Shown: in pieces, positions 56,002-63,989 of the stretch | Layout: each line of letters starts with the position of its first letter | Position numbering within the stretch: the stretch's first letter is position 1 | From: Candidatus Helarchaeota archaeon | Lineage (GTDB): Archaea > Asgardarchaeota > Lokiarchaeia > Helarchaeales > RDOG01 | DNA: 64,000 nucleotides | Direction of reading: 5' to 3' | NCBI GenBank assembly: GCA_019058315.1 | Contig: JAHPZH010000001.1 | Location: 1,315,432 to 1,379,431, forward strand | Position numbers and translations under genes: made by a program | The notes under the pieces: generated by a model | What the model was told of the DNA's origin: nothing | Seen by the model: the letters and a program-made list of their open reading frames with translations, nothing else | The model's database searches: none

Positions 56002-56643
56002 ATGAAAAAAGAATCTATAATAACCACGATTTACGGATTACTCACCATTAGTTTAATAATAATATTGTATTTACTTCTTGCCAACTCAATACCTAATATT
56101 TTTATATTAAGCGAATGGACTGAATTTTTAATACTATTATGTCTAATATTTCCAATTATAACCACATTTTTAGCACTTATTTTTTATTTTACTTTAAAAA
56201 TCGCAATTCCAATGGTATTTTCAGGTTTAGGTTTTCTATTTTTTCAAGGAATCTGGTTTCGATTTCCAACTATTAATGTTATGATGAGTTCAGCTTATTT
56301 TTTAGTAGGTATGTTGTTTATTGGACTGGGATTGTGGTTAGAATCTGACCTTTTACCAGTAAGATATCCTGAAGCATTTGAAGATACAGAGGAAAAACCT
56401 GAGCCTATGGATATTGAATTTTCTGAAGAGGATTATAAAGATGAAGTAAAATTTTGGATTAAATTACTTGATAGTTCTGATGAAAAATATCGAGAAGAAG
56501 CAATAATTTCATTAGGTGAAATAGGAGATAAAAGAGCAATTCCACATTTAGAAAAATTACTTGAGGATGAATCAAAATCTACTCGTGAACTCTCAAGAAA
56601 AGCAATAAAATCAATAAAATCAATAAAAGGGAAAGTTAATTAA
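56002..56643 (+). CDS. Membrane protein with C-terminal HEAT-like repeat
   Basis: 213 residues. Four hydrophobic helices fill residues 1-120, then an acidic linker (EDTEEKPEPMDIEFSEEDYK), then a HEAT/PBS-lyase-like repeat (YREEAIISLGEIGDKRAIPH). The C-terminal 70 residues are closely related to the end of the protein encoded at 56683, which suggests domain duplication. Function unknown; HEAT-like units bind proteins or tetrapyrroles. The ATG has a weak GAGAT upstream. Confidence 0.68.
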   Translation: MKKESIITTIYGLLTISLIIILYLLLANSIPNIFILSEWTEFLILLCLIFPIITTFLALIFYFTLKIAIPMVFSGLGFLFFQGIWFRFPTINVMMSSAYFLVGMLFIGLGLWLESDLLPVRYPEAFEDTEEKPEPMDIEFSEEDYKDEVKFWIKLLDSSDEKYREEAIISLGEIGDKRAIPHLEKLLEDESKSTRELSRKAIKSIKSIKGKVN

Positions 56644-56667
56644 GTATTATAATTAATAAAAGTTCAA

Positions 56668-56673
56668 AGGAGG
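56668..56673 (+). promoter_or_regulatory. Shine-Dalgarno AGGAGG before an apparent ATT start
   Basis: AGGAGG, the strongest ribosome-binding motif in the window, lies nine bases before the in-frame ATT at 56683. The next in-frame standard start is TTG 56833, 150 bases on and without a ribosome-binding site. Confidence 0.55.
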
Positions 56674-56682
56674 AGAAAATAT

Positions 56683-57387
56683 ATTATTTTTAATAGAGTT
56701 CGTGTAGCAATAAGATTTACAGATGAGCAAAATAGAAAAAGAACTATTGGAGCGAATTGTAGAGTAAGCTTCAGCTCAAATTTTATAGAAATTATATCAA
56801 GAAAATTATTAAGACTCAAGCTTAGGAATGAATTGGAGAGATGGTTTGCATTTCAAGAAGTCCCTATATTTACAGAAGAAAATTTACATCTTTTATTTAA
56901 AGTATCTAGAGAATTATGGGTTCCTTGGCCTTATATTATGAAATTTAAATTTAATCTCAAAAATATTTCCTATGAAAAATTCGAAAAATCTATAGATCTC
57001 GTAAAACGAGGTTTAAAAAACGTTATCCTTCATTTTAATTCAAGTCATGGGATAATTATTTTAGAATTGAAAAATAAAAAAGCAGCTATAACCGATATTA
57101 TTTTATCTTATGGGGAGAAGATTGGAGAGATTGAAGAAGAAGTCTTTGTTCCAGCTGACTTTGGGTTTGAGGAGGCTGACTTTAAAGATGAAACTGAATT
57201 TTGGATTAAATCCCTTGGAAGTTTGGATGAGGCTTATCTAGAAGAAGCAATTATTTCATTAGGGGAAATAGGGGATAAAAGGGCCATTCCATATTTAGAA
57301 AAATTCTTGGAAAATGAGTCAAAATCACTTCAAAAATTATCAAGGAAATCGATAGAATCAATAAAAAGGAAAGGAAATCAAAATTAA
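56683..57387 (+). CDS. Protein with C-terminal HEAT-like repeat
   Basis: 234 residues if started at ATT 56683; the alternative TTG 56833 would give 184 and drop a coding-looking region (FNRVRVAIRFTDEQNRK and FIEIISRKLLRLKLRN). The N-terminal part is an alpha/beta domain I cannot name. An acidic segment follows, then a HEAT-like repeat (YLEEAIISLGEIGDKRAIPY) closely matching the 56002 protein. It is soluble. It may form a complex with its membrane-bound neighbour through paired HEAT domains. It lies 39 nt after that gene, probably one operon. Confidence 0.65.
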   Translation: MIFNRVRVAIRFTDEQNRKRTIGANCRVSFSSNFIEIISRKLLRLKLRNELERWFAFQEVPIFTEENLHLLFKVSRELWVPWPYIMKFKFNLKNISYEKFEKSIDLVKRGLKNVILHFNSSHGIIILELKNKKAAITDIILSYGEKIGEIEEEVFVPADFGFEEADFKDETEFWIKSLGSLDEAYLEEAIISLGEIGDKRAIPYLEKFLENESKSLQKLSRKSIESIKRKGNQN

Positions 57388-57400
57388 ACAAATAAGATTT

Positions 57401-58360
57401 TTATTTTTCCTCTAATTCCTCTTTTGTACCTACAATAACATTTAAACTGTTTGGAATGATTTCAAATTCAAAATCTGTCCCTTTTCCGACCTGTTCACCA
57501 TCCAAGTCTAAAAAAACAGGATCTTCACTTAAAATTTTAACGTTTATACAAAGATCATGTTCTTTAACTTGAGGCATCTTTAGATGTGAACCATCATAAA
57601 TTTTCCCGATATTTGTTAATAGCATCCATCTAGATCCATCTTGAATTGTAATAATACTAAATTTTCCATTTGTTGAATCTGAGTTTGGAGAAATCATCAT
57701 TCCTCCCCCAAAATATTTTCCAATACAGATACATGTCATATTAGCATTATACTCATACGCATTTTCTTCATCTTCATCTAAAATAAGGCGAGTTAGGCTT
57801 TTATGATGATGCATAATTCCACGTATAGACCCAATAAGGAATGAAAATTTTCCCCCAAGACGTTTTGTTGTCCGATTAACACGATCTACAACATCACCAC
57901 CTAAACCAGTATCAGCAACATTAACAAATAAACGAGTTCCCGGATTTCCTTCCAAATCCTTAAATTTTGCAATACCAACATCTTGCTTCTGAATAATTCC
58001 ATGTTCTAGAATATCTATTGATCCCTCTATTTCTTTAGGAATTTCTACTGTTTTAATAAAATCCGAACCAGTCCCGCTTGATATTACACCAAATTTGCAC
58101 TCAGGGTTTAGAGGAGTAAAATTTTCAGGATCAAAAAATCCATTTGCAACTTCATTAAATGTCCCATCGCCACCAACTGCTACAATAAAATCTTCATTTT
58201 GTTTAATGGCTTCTCTTGCCAATTCCGTAGCATGATTAGGACCTTCTGTAAAAATATGGGTATATTCTATTTTTTTCCCATCTAGAAGAGGTTTAATCTC
58301 TTTTTCCCATCGTTTTTTTGTTTTACCATTTCCCGCCTTTGGATTAATTATAATATACAA
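57401..58360 (-). CDS. Diacylglycerol/lipid kinase (YegS/DagK-like)
   Basis: 319 residues from TTG 58360, which has GGAG eight bases upstream and gives the family's usual start (YIIINPKAGNGKT); an in-frame TTG at 58381 is the alternative. The catalytic nucleotide-binding loop is VGGDGTFNEVANGF, and GVISSGTGSDFIKTVEIP matches the family's second motif. The C-terminal domain has FLDLDGEQVGKG. It phosphorylates a lipid, diacylglycerol-type or an archaeal diether precursor, with ATP. It converges on the HEAT-domain gene. Confidence 0.88.
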   Translation of the reverse strand: MYIIINPKAGNGKTKKRWEKEIKPLLDGKKIEYTHIFTEGPNHATELAREAIKQNEDFIVAVGGDGTFNEVANGFFDPENFTPLNPECKFGVISSGTGSDFIKTVEIPKEIEGSIDILEHGIIQKQDVGIAKFKDLEGNPGTRLFVNVADTGLGGDVVDRVNRTTKRLGGKFSFLIGSIRGIMHHHKSLTRLILDEDEENAYEYNANMTCICIGKYFGGGMMISPNSDSTNGKFSIITIQDGSRWMLLTNIGKIYDGSHLKMPQVKEHDLCINVKILSEDPVFLDLDGEQVGKGTDFEFEIIPNSLNVIVGTKEELEEK

Positions 58361-58440
58361 AATTTCAACTCCAGAAATCAAGCAAATAAAATAATAACGA
58401 ATAAGTTATTTATGCCTTTTTTAATATAACATATTCTAGA

Positions 58441-59751
58441 GTGATCAAATTGGAGAATGATAAACAATTCGTGTTATGGGATCAGATTTTACATTATTTT
58501 GAAATGGCGATGAAGATATTTGAAAGTATGGAAGGACGACTTCAAAATCAAGAATTTGTAGATATGTTTTTTAATTATTTCAAGAAGCTTCGTATCGCTA
58601 AAAAAGAAAATAAACCGATTGTGATGACAAATTTTTGTCTCCCACCGGAGATCATTTATGCTATGAATTGTTATCCAATGTGTCAAGAAATAGGGAGTGT
58701 TGCGCTTTCCATTGCAAATGCAGGATTGAAATATATTGATGTAGCCGAAGAAAAAGGCATTGATAAATTTCAATGTAATGCACAAAAAGTTTGGATAGGC
58801 GCCAGTATGTTAGGAGAAGCTCCATTTCCAGATTACATAATTTACGGAAGTCAGCCTTGTGATTCAACTAATTCCCAATATCAGGTTTTAAGAAGAATTT
58901 ATGATAAATCTTCTGTTTATACAATAGATATTCCTTATTGGCATTACGACCCTCAAAATAAGTATTACGATGCCGATACCGTTCCGTATGTTGCAAAACA
59001 ATTAAAAAATTTAATTCCTTGGTTGGAAGAAAGAACTAAAACTAAAATGGATCATGACAGATTTATGGAAACAATAAAAAATTCGAATAAGACTCGAGAA
59101 ATTATTATGGAAGGGATGGAGTTGATGAAGGCAGTTCCTGCGCCATTACCCTCATTGGCAGCTTTTAACAATTACGGTGTTCTTCTAACTTCGGGTGGAC
59201 TACCTGAGCCTATAAAATATGCTGAATGGGTGCGAGATACAGCTAAAGAAAGGATTAAGAATAAGCAAGGTGCTTTAGCAGAACGGGGAATTGAAGAAAA
59301 AATTAGGATTATGTGGATTTATTTACCAATTTTTTTCGATTCATTTTTATTTGATTGGTTAGAAAGAAAATTCGGTGCAGTAACTGTAATGGATATGATG
59401 GGTTATACTATGAGTCAAATAATAAATACAAAAAATGATGATACAATTTTTGAAGGATTGGCTGCTCAAATTTTAGATACACCTATGGGAAGACAGTCGA
59501 GAGGACCGGCAGAGTTCTATATCGATGATCTGCTCAGGATCGGCAAAGAATATAAGGTTGATTGTGCTATTTATGGAGGCCACCTCGGGTGTAAACACTC
59601 ACACGCGATAGCAGTCATGATCAAGGAAATTATTGAAGCCGAATTAGGTATACCATGCCTTAATTTTGAAGTAGACTGTATTGATTCAAGACCAATCACT
59701 GGAAGGGAAGTGAAGAGGAAACTTAAATTATTTCTGAAAAATTTAGAATAA
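58441..59751 (+). CDS. 2-hydroxyacyl-CoA dehydratase/benzoyl-CoA reductase subunit (HgdB/BcrB-like)
   Basis: 436 residues with GTG start. The segment FCLPPEIIYAMNCYPMCQEI and later AIYGGHLGCKHSHAIAVMI and the C-terminal IPCLNFEVDCIDSRPIT are the signatures of the HgdB/HgdA, BcrB/BcrC family. Conserved Cys residues in these motifs hold a [4Fe-4S] cluster. Such subunits work as heterodimers with an ATP-driven Fe-S activator (HgdC/BadF). Neither the second subunit nor the activator is present here. It would dehydrate a hydroxyacyl-CoA or reduce an aromatic CoA ester. The next gene, a CoA transferase, is convergent. Confidence 0.85.
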   Translation: MIKLENDKQFVLWDQILHYFEMAMKIFESMEGRLQNQEFVDMFFNYFKKLRIAKKENKPIVMTNFCLPPEIIYAMNCYPMCQEIGSVALSIANAGLKYIDVAEEKGIDKFQCNAQKVWIGASMLGEAPFPDYIIYGSQPCDSTNSQYQVLRRIYDKSSVYTIDIPYWHYDPQNKYYDADTVPYVAKQLKNLIPWLEERTKTKMDHDRFMETIKNSNKTREIIMEGMELMKAVPAPLPSLAAFNNYGVLLTSGGLPEPIKYAEWVRDTAKERIKNKQGALAERGIEEKIRIMWIYLPIFFDSFLFDWLERKFGAVTVMDMMGYTMSQIINTKNDDTIFEGLAAQILDTPMGRQSRGPAEFYIDDLLRIGKEYKVDCAIYGGHLGCKHSHAIAVMIKEIIEAELGIPCLNFEVDCIDSRPITGREVKRKLKLFLKNLE

Positions 59752-59862
59752 CATCTCTTAACTAAAAAAAGATAAAAATAGGATTTACTCATTAAATCAA
59801 TCTAATATTTGATATTTATAATTAGTTGAAAATCTTTTAAAAAATAGTAAAAAGTATAGGAG

Positions 59863-61056
59863 TTATATTATTTTTTCATTTCTAAATTTATCTATCTCTT
59901 CTTCTGAATAACCTAATGATCTGAGAATTTCATTATTATGCTCTCCATATTCAGGAGCATCGGATCTGATTTGGCATGGAGTTTTGGACAATTTGAATGG
60001 AAATCCAACCATTTTACATGGACCTAACTTGGGGGAATTGAATTCAATGAACATTTTTCGATTTTTCACATGTTCGTCCTTGATTACCTCTTTAAATTCA
60101 TTAACTTTTGAAATACAGACGTCATAGCCTTTCATTTGTTCGAACCATTCGTCTCTTGTTTTTTCTTTAAATTTTTCTTTTAAAAAATTAAGTATTTCGT
60201 CTCTTCTAGAACCAGAGGGAGAATAATCTTCACTATATTCGGGGCAATTTAAAATTTGACATAATTTCTTCCAGAATTTTTCTTCCAACGCACCTAATGC
60301 TATATATTTTTCATCTTTTGTTTGATATATGTTATAATTTGGTAAATATCCAGTTAATCTTTCTCCTCCAGTTCGAGGTTCTCTATTATTTACAATAAAT
60401 TCAGCAAACTTTCTTACTAACCAATAAATAGCACCATCTTGCATAGCAACATCAATATATTGTCCCAAATCAAATTTATCTCGGGCAATTAACGCACTTA
60501 AAATTGCAATCACACAATTCATACCCCCTGTTCCCAAGTCTGCAATTTGAATTCCTGGTGGATGGGGGTTTCTTCCATACTCACCAGTCAACATACCCAG
60601 TCCTGCAACGCTGATGTAATTCAAGTCATGACCAACCATGTTAGCATAACTTCCATTTTGACCATAACCAGTAAGTGAGCAATAGATAATTCTCGGATTA
60701 ATCTTTTTTATCGTCTGATAATCAATCCCAAGTTTTTTTACCACTCCAGGACGAAACCCCTCTAAGATCACGTCATAATTTTTTGCTAGCTGATAAAAAA
60801 TCTCACGACCTTGTTGTGTCTTAAGGTTTAGAGTCATAGATTTTTTATTTCTATTTAAACAATAAAAAGTATAATTGATTTTTTTCCCGTCATTTGTTGT
60901 AATGTATGGTTCCCGCCATCTTGCATAGTCTCCTTGTATATTATCTTCGATTTTAAGCACATCGGCACCCAAATCTCCAAGAAGCAAGGTAGCAAATGGA
61001 CCAGGCAGTAATCTTGATAGGTCTAAAATCTTTATTCCTTCTAATGGTAGAGGCAT
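59863..61056 (-). CDS. CaiB/BaiF family CoA transferase (family III)
   Basis: 397 residues from ATG 61056 (MPLPLEGIKILDLSRLLPGP, the usual family start; an in-frame TTG at 61065 is the alternative). The active-site Asp lies in TGGMNCVIAILSALI or nearby, and IDVAMQDGAIYW, LTGYGQNGSY and GEHNNEILRSLGYS are family hallmarks. It moves CoA between organic acids by a ternary mechanism. Together with the convergent dehydratase subunit at 58441 it points to CoA-dependent organic-acid or amino-acid degradation. Confidence 0.9.
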   Translation of the reverse strand: MPLPLEGIKILDLSRLLPGPFATLLLGDLGADVLKIEDNIQGDYARWREPYITTNDGKKINYTFYCLNRNKKSMTLNLKTQQGREIFYQLAKNYDVILEGFRPGVVKKLGIDYQTIKKINPRIIYCSLTGYGQNGSYANMVGHDLNYISVAGLGMLTGEYGRNPHPPGIQIADLGTGGMNCVIAILSALIARDKFDLGQYIDVAMQDGAIYWLVRKFAEFIVNNREPRTGGERLTGYLPNYNIYQTKDEKYIALGALEEKFWKKLCQILNCPEYSEDYSPSGSRRDEILNFLKEKFKEKTRDEWFEQMKGYDVCISKVNEFKEVIKDEHVKNRKMFIEFNSPKLGPCKMVGFPFKLSKTPCQIRSDAPEYGEHNNEILRSLGYSEEEIDKFRNEKII

Positions 61057-61215
61057 TTTTATCAAAACTATTAAATTTTTAATTCTTATTTTGCCTAAGC
61101 TTCATATTTATAAGTGAAATTTATATTAGATGTTGAAAAAATTAATCTAGAGTAAAGTGTTATATATCATTTCTAAAAATATATGTTCTTAAAATAAGAC
61201 TAAATTTTCTAAAAA

Positions 61216-61506
61216 ATGTGTTACCAAATGGGTAAAAAGAAATTTTTCAAATGCCCGAAGTGCTCTTCTTTACTTCAAATAGAAATAGAGTTACCAGAAC
61301 ACGTTGAATCATGGCCATATGTTATGCATTATAAGCATCCAGGTCCTAATAATACAGAATGCGATCTTGTCCTTGAAGTTGATTCAAATTATACTATTCG
61401 TGAACTGGGGAAAGAGGGACTAGACGAAACAAAAGAAGTTGTGAGTGAAAAAGTCACAGAAGAGAAAAAAGCTGAAGAATTAGGTTTTAAAGTCGTAAAA
61501 GAGTGA
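61216..61506 (+). CDS. Small zinc-ribbon-like protein of unknown function
   Basis: 96 residues. A CPKC pair near the start (FFKCPKCSSLLQIEI) and a later Cys (NNTECDLVLEV) suggest an incomplete zinc ribbon. The remainder is a strand-rich part with WPYVMHYKHPGP and a charged, probably helical C terminus (EKVTEEKKAEELG). ATG 61216 and 61228 are both possible starts. No family recognised. It is monocistronic and converges on 61566. Confidence 0.6.
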   Translation: MCYQMGKKKFFKCPKCSSLLQIEIELPEHVESWPYVMHYKHPGPNNTECDLVLEVDSNYTIRELGKEGLDETKEVVSEKVTEEKKAEELGFKVVKE

Positions 61507-61549
61507 AAATGAAAAAATTTGCTCATTGAGATTTATAAGAAGACAGCTC

Positions 61550-61556
61550 TTTTTTT
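61550..61556 (+). terminator. T-run terminator between convergent genes
   Basis: Seven T preceded by GACAGCTC, 44 nt after the stop at 61506 and 10 nt before the end of the opposing gene. Confidence 0.4.
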
Positions 61557-61565
61557 GTATAAATA

Positions 61566-62513
61566 TCATTTTGAATATTCAATAGATACATCACAACTTC
61601 TATCTCCAGCTGCTAACCTTTGGGACACATATGATTTTAATTTTTTATTTACAGCATGAACCAAACCATCTTCCCAACTTACAAACGCTTGGCAAATTTT
61701 TGGATCTTTCATTCCTCGATGAGGGCATCTATAAGGATTCCCACAAAAGCTTATAATTGACTCCCTTGGATTTACTATAACCTCTGGCTCATTAAATGGG
61801 TAAATTACACGTTCCCACCCCGCCAACCCGTATAAAACATAGATATACATTATCATTTGAGTTGCTTTTGTAATATCATCTAATTTACTTTCTTTAAAGA
61901 ATTTGAGTTGTCCGAATTTTTTCCCATAATAATAACCTATTGGAAAACCAGCTTCTTTGGTAACTTTAATAAACTGATTTCGATATTTTGAACGGCTTAT
62001 CCAATTTATAACATATCCTGATAAACTTCCAGCCCAAAGTAAATAAGCCCGTATTGGATTATCACGAAATGTCTGCAAAAATAGAGAGCGCTGTTTAATG
62101 AATCGTTTAAACATGTGTAATACTGCTTTGGCCCCATAAGCAATTAGTCTAGGAATAAATGTTCTACCAATCTTTTTAGTTGTATAATAAGTTCCAGACC
62201 TCAATAATAAAAACCAAAATTTCGCCCTATCCTCCCAAGTTACTTCATTTTTTAACTTTAGGACTTCTTCTGCTAACCATTCTGGTGGATTTTTCTCAAT
62301 ATTCCATTGACGAAATTTATTAGGAGGGGTTATGCGTTTAAAAAGCCTTACAGGCAATCTTAAAATTTTCGCAAACGCAATTATAAATCCGTTACTTGAA
62401 ATAAATCTTAAATATGTATATCCAGTTGATAATGCGTATAGTAATATTACTAAAAACATCAGAATTAAGAACATAGCTCCGGCTACAAGAATTATACTCG
62501 CCATATTCGCCAT
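61566..62513 (-). CDS. Membrane-anchored Cys-motif protein (possibly ATC-hydrolase-like)
   Basis: 315 residues. One hydrophobic helix at residues 5-30 anchors it. The C terminus has the arrangement FCGNPYRCPHRGMKDPKICQ ... AAGDRSCDVSIEY. That spacing of cysteines and the final Gly-Asp-x-x-Cys resemble the L-2-amino-thiazoline-4-carboxylate hydrolase-like family, but the match is by memory only. The middle is helical with conserved aromatic residues. It is divergent from the rubrerythrin gene. Function unknown; a thiol chemistry role is only a guess. Confidence 0.55.
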   Translation of the reverse strand: MANMASIILVAGAMFLILMFLVILLYALSTGYTYLRFISSNGFIIAFAKILRLPVRLFKRITPPNKFRQWNIEKNPPEWLAEEVLKLKNEVTWEDRAKFWFLLLRSGTYYTTKKIGRTFIPRLIAYGAKAVLHMFKRFIKQRSLFLQTFRDNPIRAYLLWAGSLSGYVINWISRSKYRNQFIKVTKEAGFPIGYYYGKKFGQLKFFKESKLDDITKATQMIMYIYVLYGLAGWERVIYPFNEPEVIVNPRESIISFCGNPYRCPHRGMKDPKICQAFVSWEDGLVHAVNKKLKSYVSQRLAAGDRSCDVSIEYSK

Positions 62514-62586
62514 CTTTTAACTTTTCTTAAATTAAAGTTACCTACTTTTAAATGGCATTTATATTGAATCAAAATAGCAAGTAAGG

Positions 62587-62595
62587 TATAAAAAG
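62587..62595 (+). promoter_or_regulatory. TATA-like box of rubrerythrin gene
   Basis: TATAAAAAG preceded by the purine-rich AAGTAAGG, about 55 nt before the ATG at 62650, fitting an archaeal BRE/TATA pair with a leader of around 30 nt. Confidence 0.45.
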
Positions 62596-62649
62596 ATAAT
62601 TTCTATTATTTTCTAAAATTAAATAATAAATTAATTAGAGGGTGAATCC

Positions 62650-63153
62650 ATGCCAAATACTCTTGATAATTTGAAAAGTGCATTTGCTGGTGAGAGCCAA
62701 GCGAATAGAAAGTATCTTGCTTTTTCAAAGAAGGCAGAAAAGGAAGGATTTTCTAATATTGCGAAAATGTTCAAAGCAATTGCAGAAGCTGAGACTGTTC
62801 ATGCCCATAATCATCTAAGAACAATGGGCGGGATCAAATCCACTTTAGAGAACTTGGAGGAAGCAAAAGGCGGCGAGTTTTACGAAATAACTAAAATGTA
62901 TCCAGCTATGGTAGAAACGGCCAAAAAAGAGGGTAATAAACAAGCTGAACGAACAATGAATTTCGCTTTACAAACTGAAAAAATTCATGAGAAAATGTAT
63001 GAAAAAGCAATTGACAAAATCAAAGACGGAAAGGATATTGACGAAAAAGTGTTCCATGTTTGTCCCGTTTGCGGTTGTACATTCGAAGGAGAAGATCTGC
63101 CAGACAAATGTCCAATTTGTAATGCAAAAAAAGAATTATTTATGAAAATTTAG
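62650..63153 (+). CDS. rbr: Rubrerythrin (copy 1)
   Basis: 167 residues. The ferritin-like four-helix domain carries diiron ligands in FAGESQANRKYLAF, AIAEAETVHAHNH and ALQTEKIHEKMYE (ExxH pairs). The C-terminal rubredoxin-like domain has CPVCGCTFEGEDLP and CPICNAKKE, two CxxC iron-binding knuckles. Rubrerythrin reduces hydrogen peroxide with electrons from rubredoxin, protecting anaerobes. GGGTGA is placed well for translation. A second rubrerythrin and a tiny rubredoxin-like gene follow in the same direction. Confidence 0.93.
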   Translation: MPNTLDNLKSAFAGESQANRKYLAFSKKAEKEGFSNIAKMFKAIAEAETVHAHNHLRTMGGIKSTLENLEEAKGGEFYEITKMYPAMVETAKKEGNKQAERTMNFALQTEKIHEKMYEKAIDKIKDGKDIDEKVFHVCPVCGCTFEGEDLPDKCPICNAKKELFMKI

Positions 63154-63165
63154 CATAAAAACTAA

Positions 63166-63189
63166 TTTTTTTCAAATTTTCCTTTTTTA
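63166..63189 (+). terminator. Poly-T terminator after rubrerythrin 1
   Basis: Runs of seven, four and six T on the + strand 12-36 nt after the stop codon, so the first rubrerythrin is probably monocistronic. Confidence 0.5.
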
Positions 63190-63243
63190 TTTTGTTAATT
63201 TGATTTTAATTTAATTTATTTTTTATAGTTTTTTTCATAATGT

Positions 63244-63251
63244 TTTATAAA
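63244..63251 (+). promoter_or_regulatory. TATA-like box of rubrerythrin 2 operon
   Basis: TTTATAAA about 50 nt before the ATG at 63298, after the terminator of copy 1, so the second rubrerythrin and the rubredoxin-like gene probably have their own promoter. Confidence 0.4.
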
Positions 63252-63297
63252 TTCATAAAATCGATTATTTTCATTTGTTAAACTAATGGTGAAATTA

Positions 63298-63801
63298 ATG
63301 GTGAGTACTGAAGAGAATCTGAAAACTGCATTTGCAGGTGAAAGTCAAGCAAATAGAAAATATACTGCATTTTCGAGGAAAGCAGAAAAAGATGGATTTC
63401 CTAATATTGCAAGAATGTTTAAAGCAATTGCAGAAGCTGAAACAATACATGCTATTAATCATTACAAAGCATTAAGTATGGTAAAATCCACTGCTGAGAA
63501 CCTTCAAGTGGCAATTGATGGTGAACATTATGAAGTTACAGAAATGTATCCTCCAATGGTCGAAACGGCAAAAAAAGAGGGACATAAACAAGGAGAACGT
63601 TCAACCCATTTTGCGTTAGAAACGGAAAAAGTCCATGAAAAAATGTACAATGTTGCATTAGAAAAAGTAAAAGCTGGGGAGGACGTTAAAAAAGTAAATT
63701 ATTTTATCTGTCCTGTTTGTGGCTATACATTTGAAGAGGACGATCTACCAGATAATTGTCCAGTGTGTAAAGCAAGAAAAGAATCGTTTATGAAATTTTA
63801 A
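63298..63801 (+). CDS. rbr: Rubrerythrin (copy 2)
   Basis: 167 residues from ATG 63298, chosen over ATG 63286 because GGTGA then lies six bases upstream and the length equals copy 1. Diiron motifs are FAGESQANRKYTAF, AIAEAETIHAINH and ALETEKVHEKMY. The rubredoxin-like end has CPVCGYTFEEDDLP and CPVCKARKE. It is a paralogue of copy 1 and part of a two-gene unit with the rubredoxin-like gene 14 nt downstream. Confidence 0.92.
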   Translation: MVSTEENLKTAFAGESQANRKYTAFSRKAEKDGFPNIARMFKAIAEAETIHAINHYKALSMVKSTAENLQVAIDGEHYEVTEMYPPMVETAKKEGHKQGERSTHFALETEKVHEKMYNVALEKVKAGEDVKKVNYFICPVCGYTFEEDDLPDNCPVCKARKESFMKF

Positions 63802-63815
63802 AGGAGTTAGAAAAA

Positions 63816-63989
63816 ATGCCTTTTTGGAAATGTGAAAAATGTGGTTATATCCACGAGGACCAACTACCGCCAAGTGAGGGTATCTGTCCAAGTTGTAAAG
63901 ATACCTGCACATTCAAAAATGTAACATGTTATTTACCAGAATGTGGTCATGAAGCGGGAAGCAAAGAACACATAGACCCTAGACTATAA
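63816..63989 (+). CDS. Small rubredoxin-like protein
   Basis: 57 residues, a short gene. WKCEKCGYIHEDQLPPSEGI and CPSCKDTCTF give two CxxC knuckles typical of rubredoxin-type iron or zinc sites. Two further cysteines lie in VTCYLPECGHE, which is unusual and may form a second site. GGAG precedes the ATG by nine bases. It follows rubrerythrin 2 by 14 nt, so it probably serves as its electron donor or as a metal-binding partner in the peroxide response. Confidence 0.83.
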   Translation: MPFWKCEKCGYIHEDQLPPSEGICPSCKDTCTFKNVTCYLPECGHEAGSKEHIDPRL

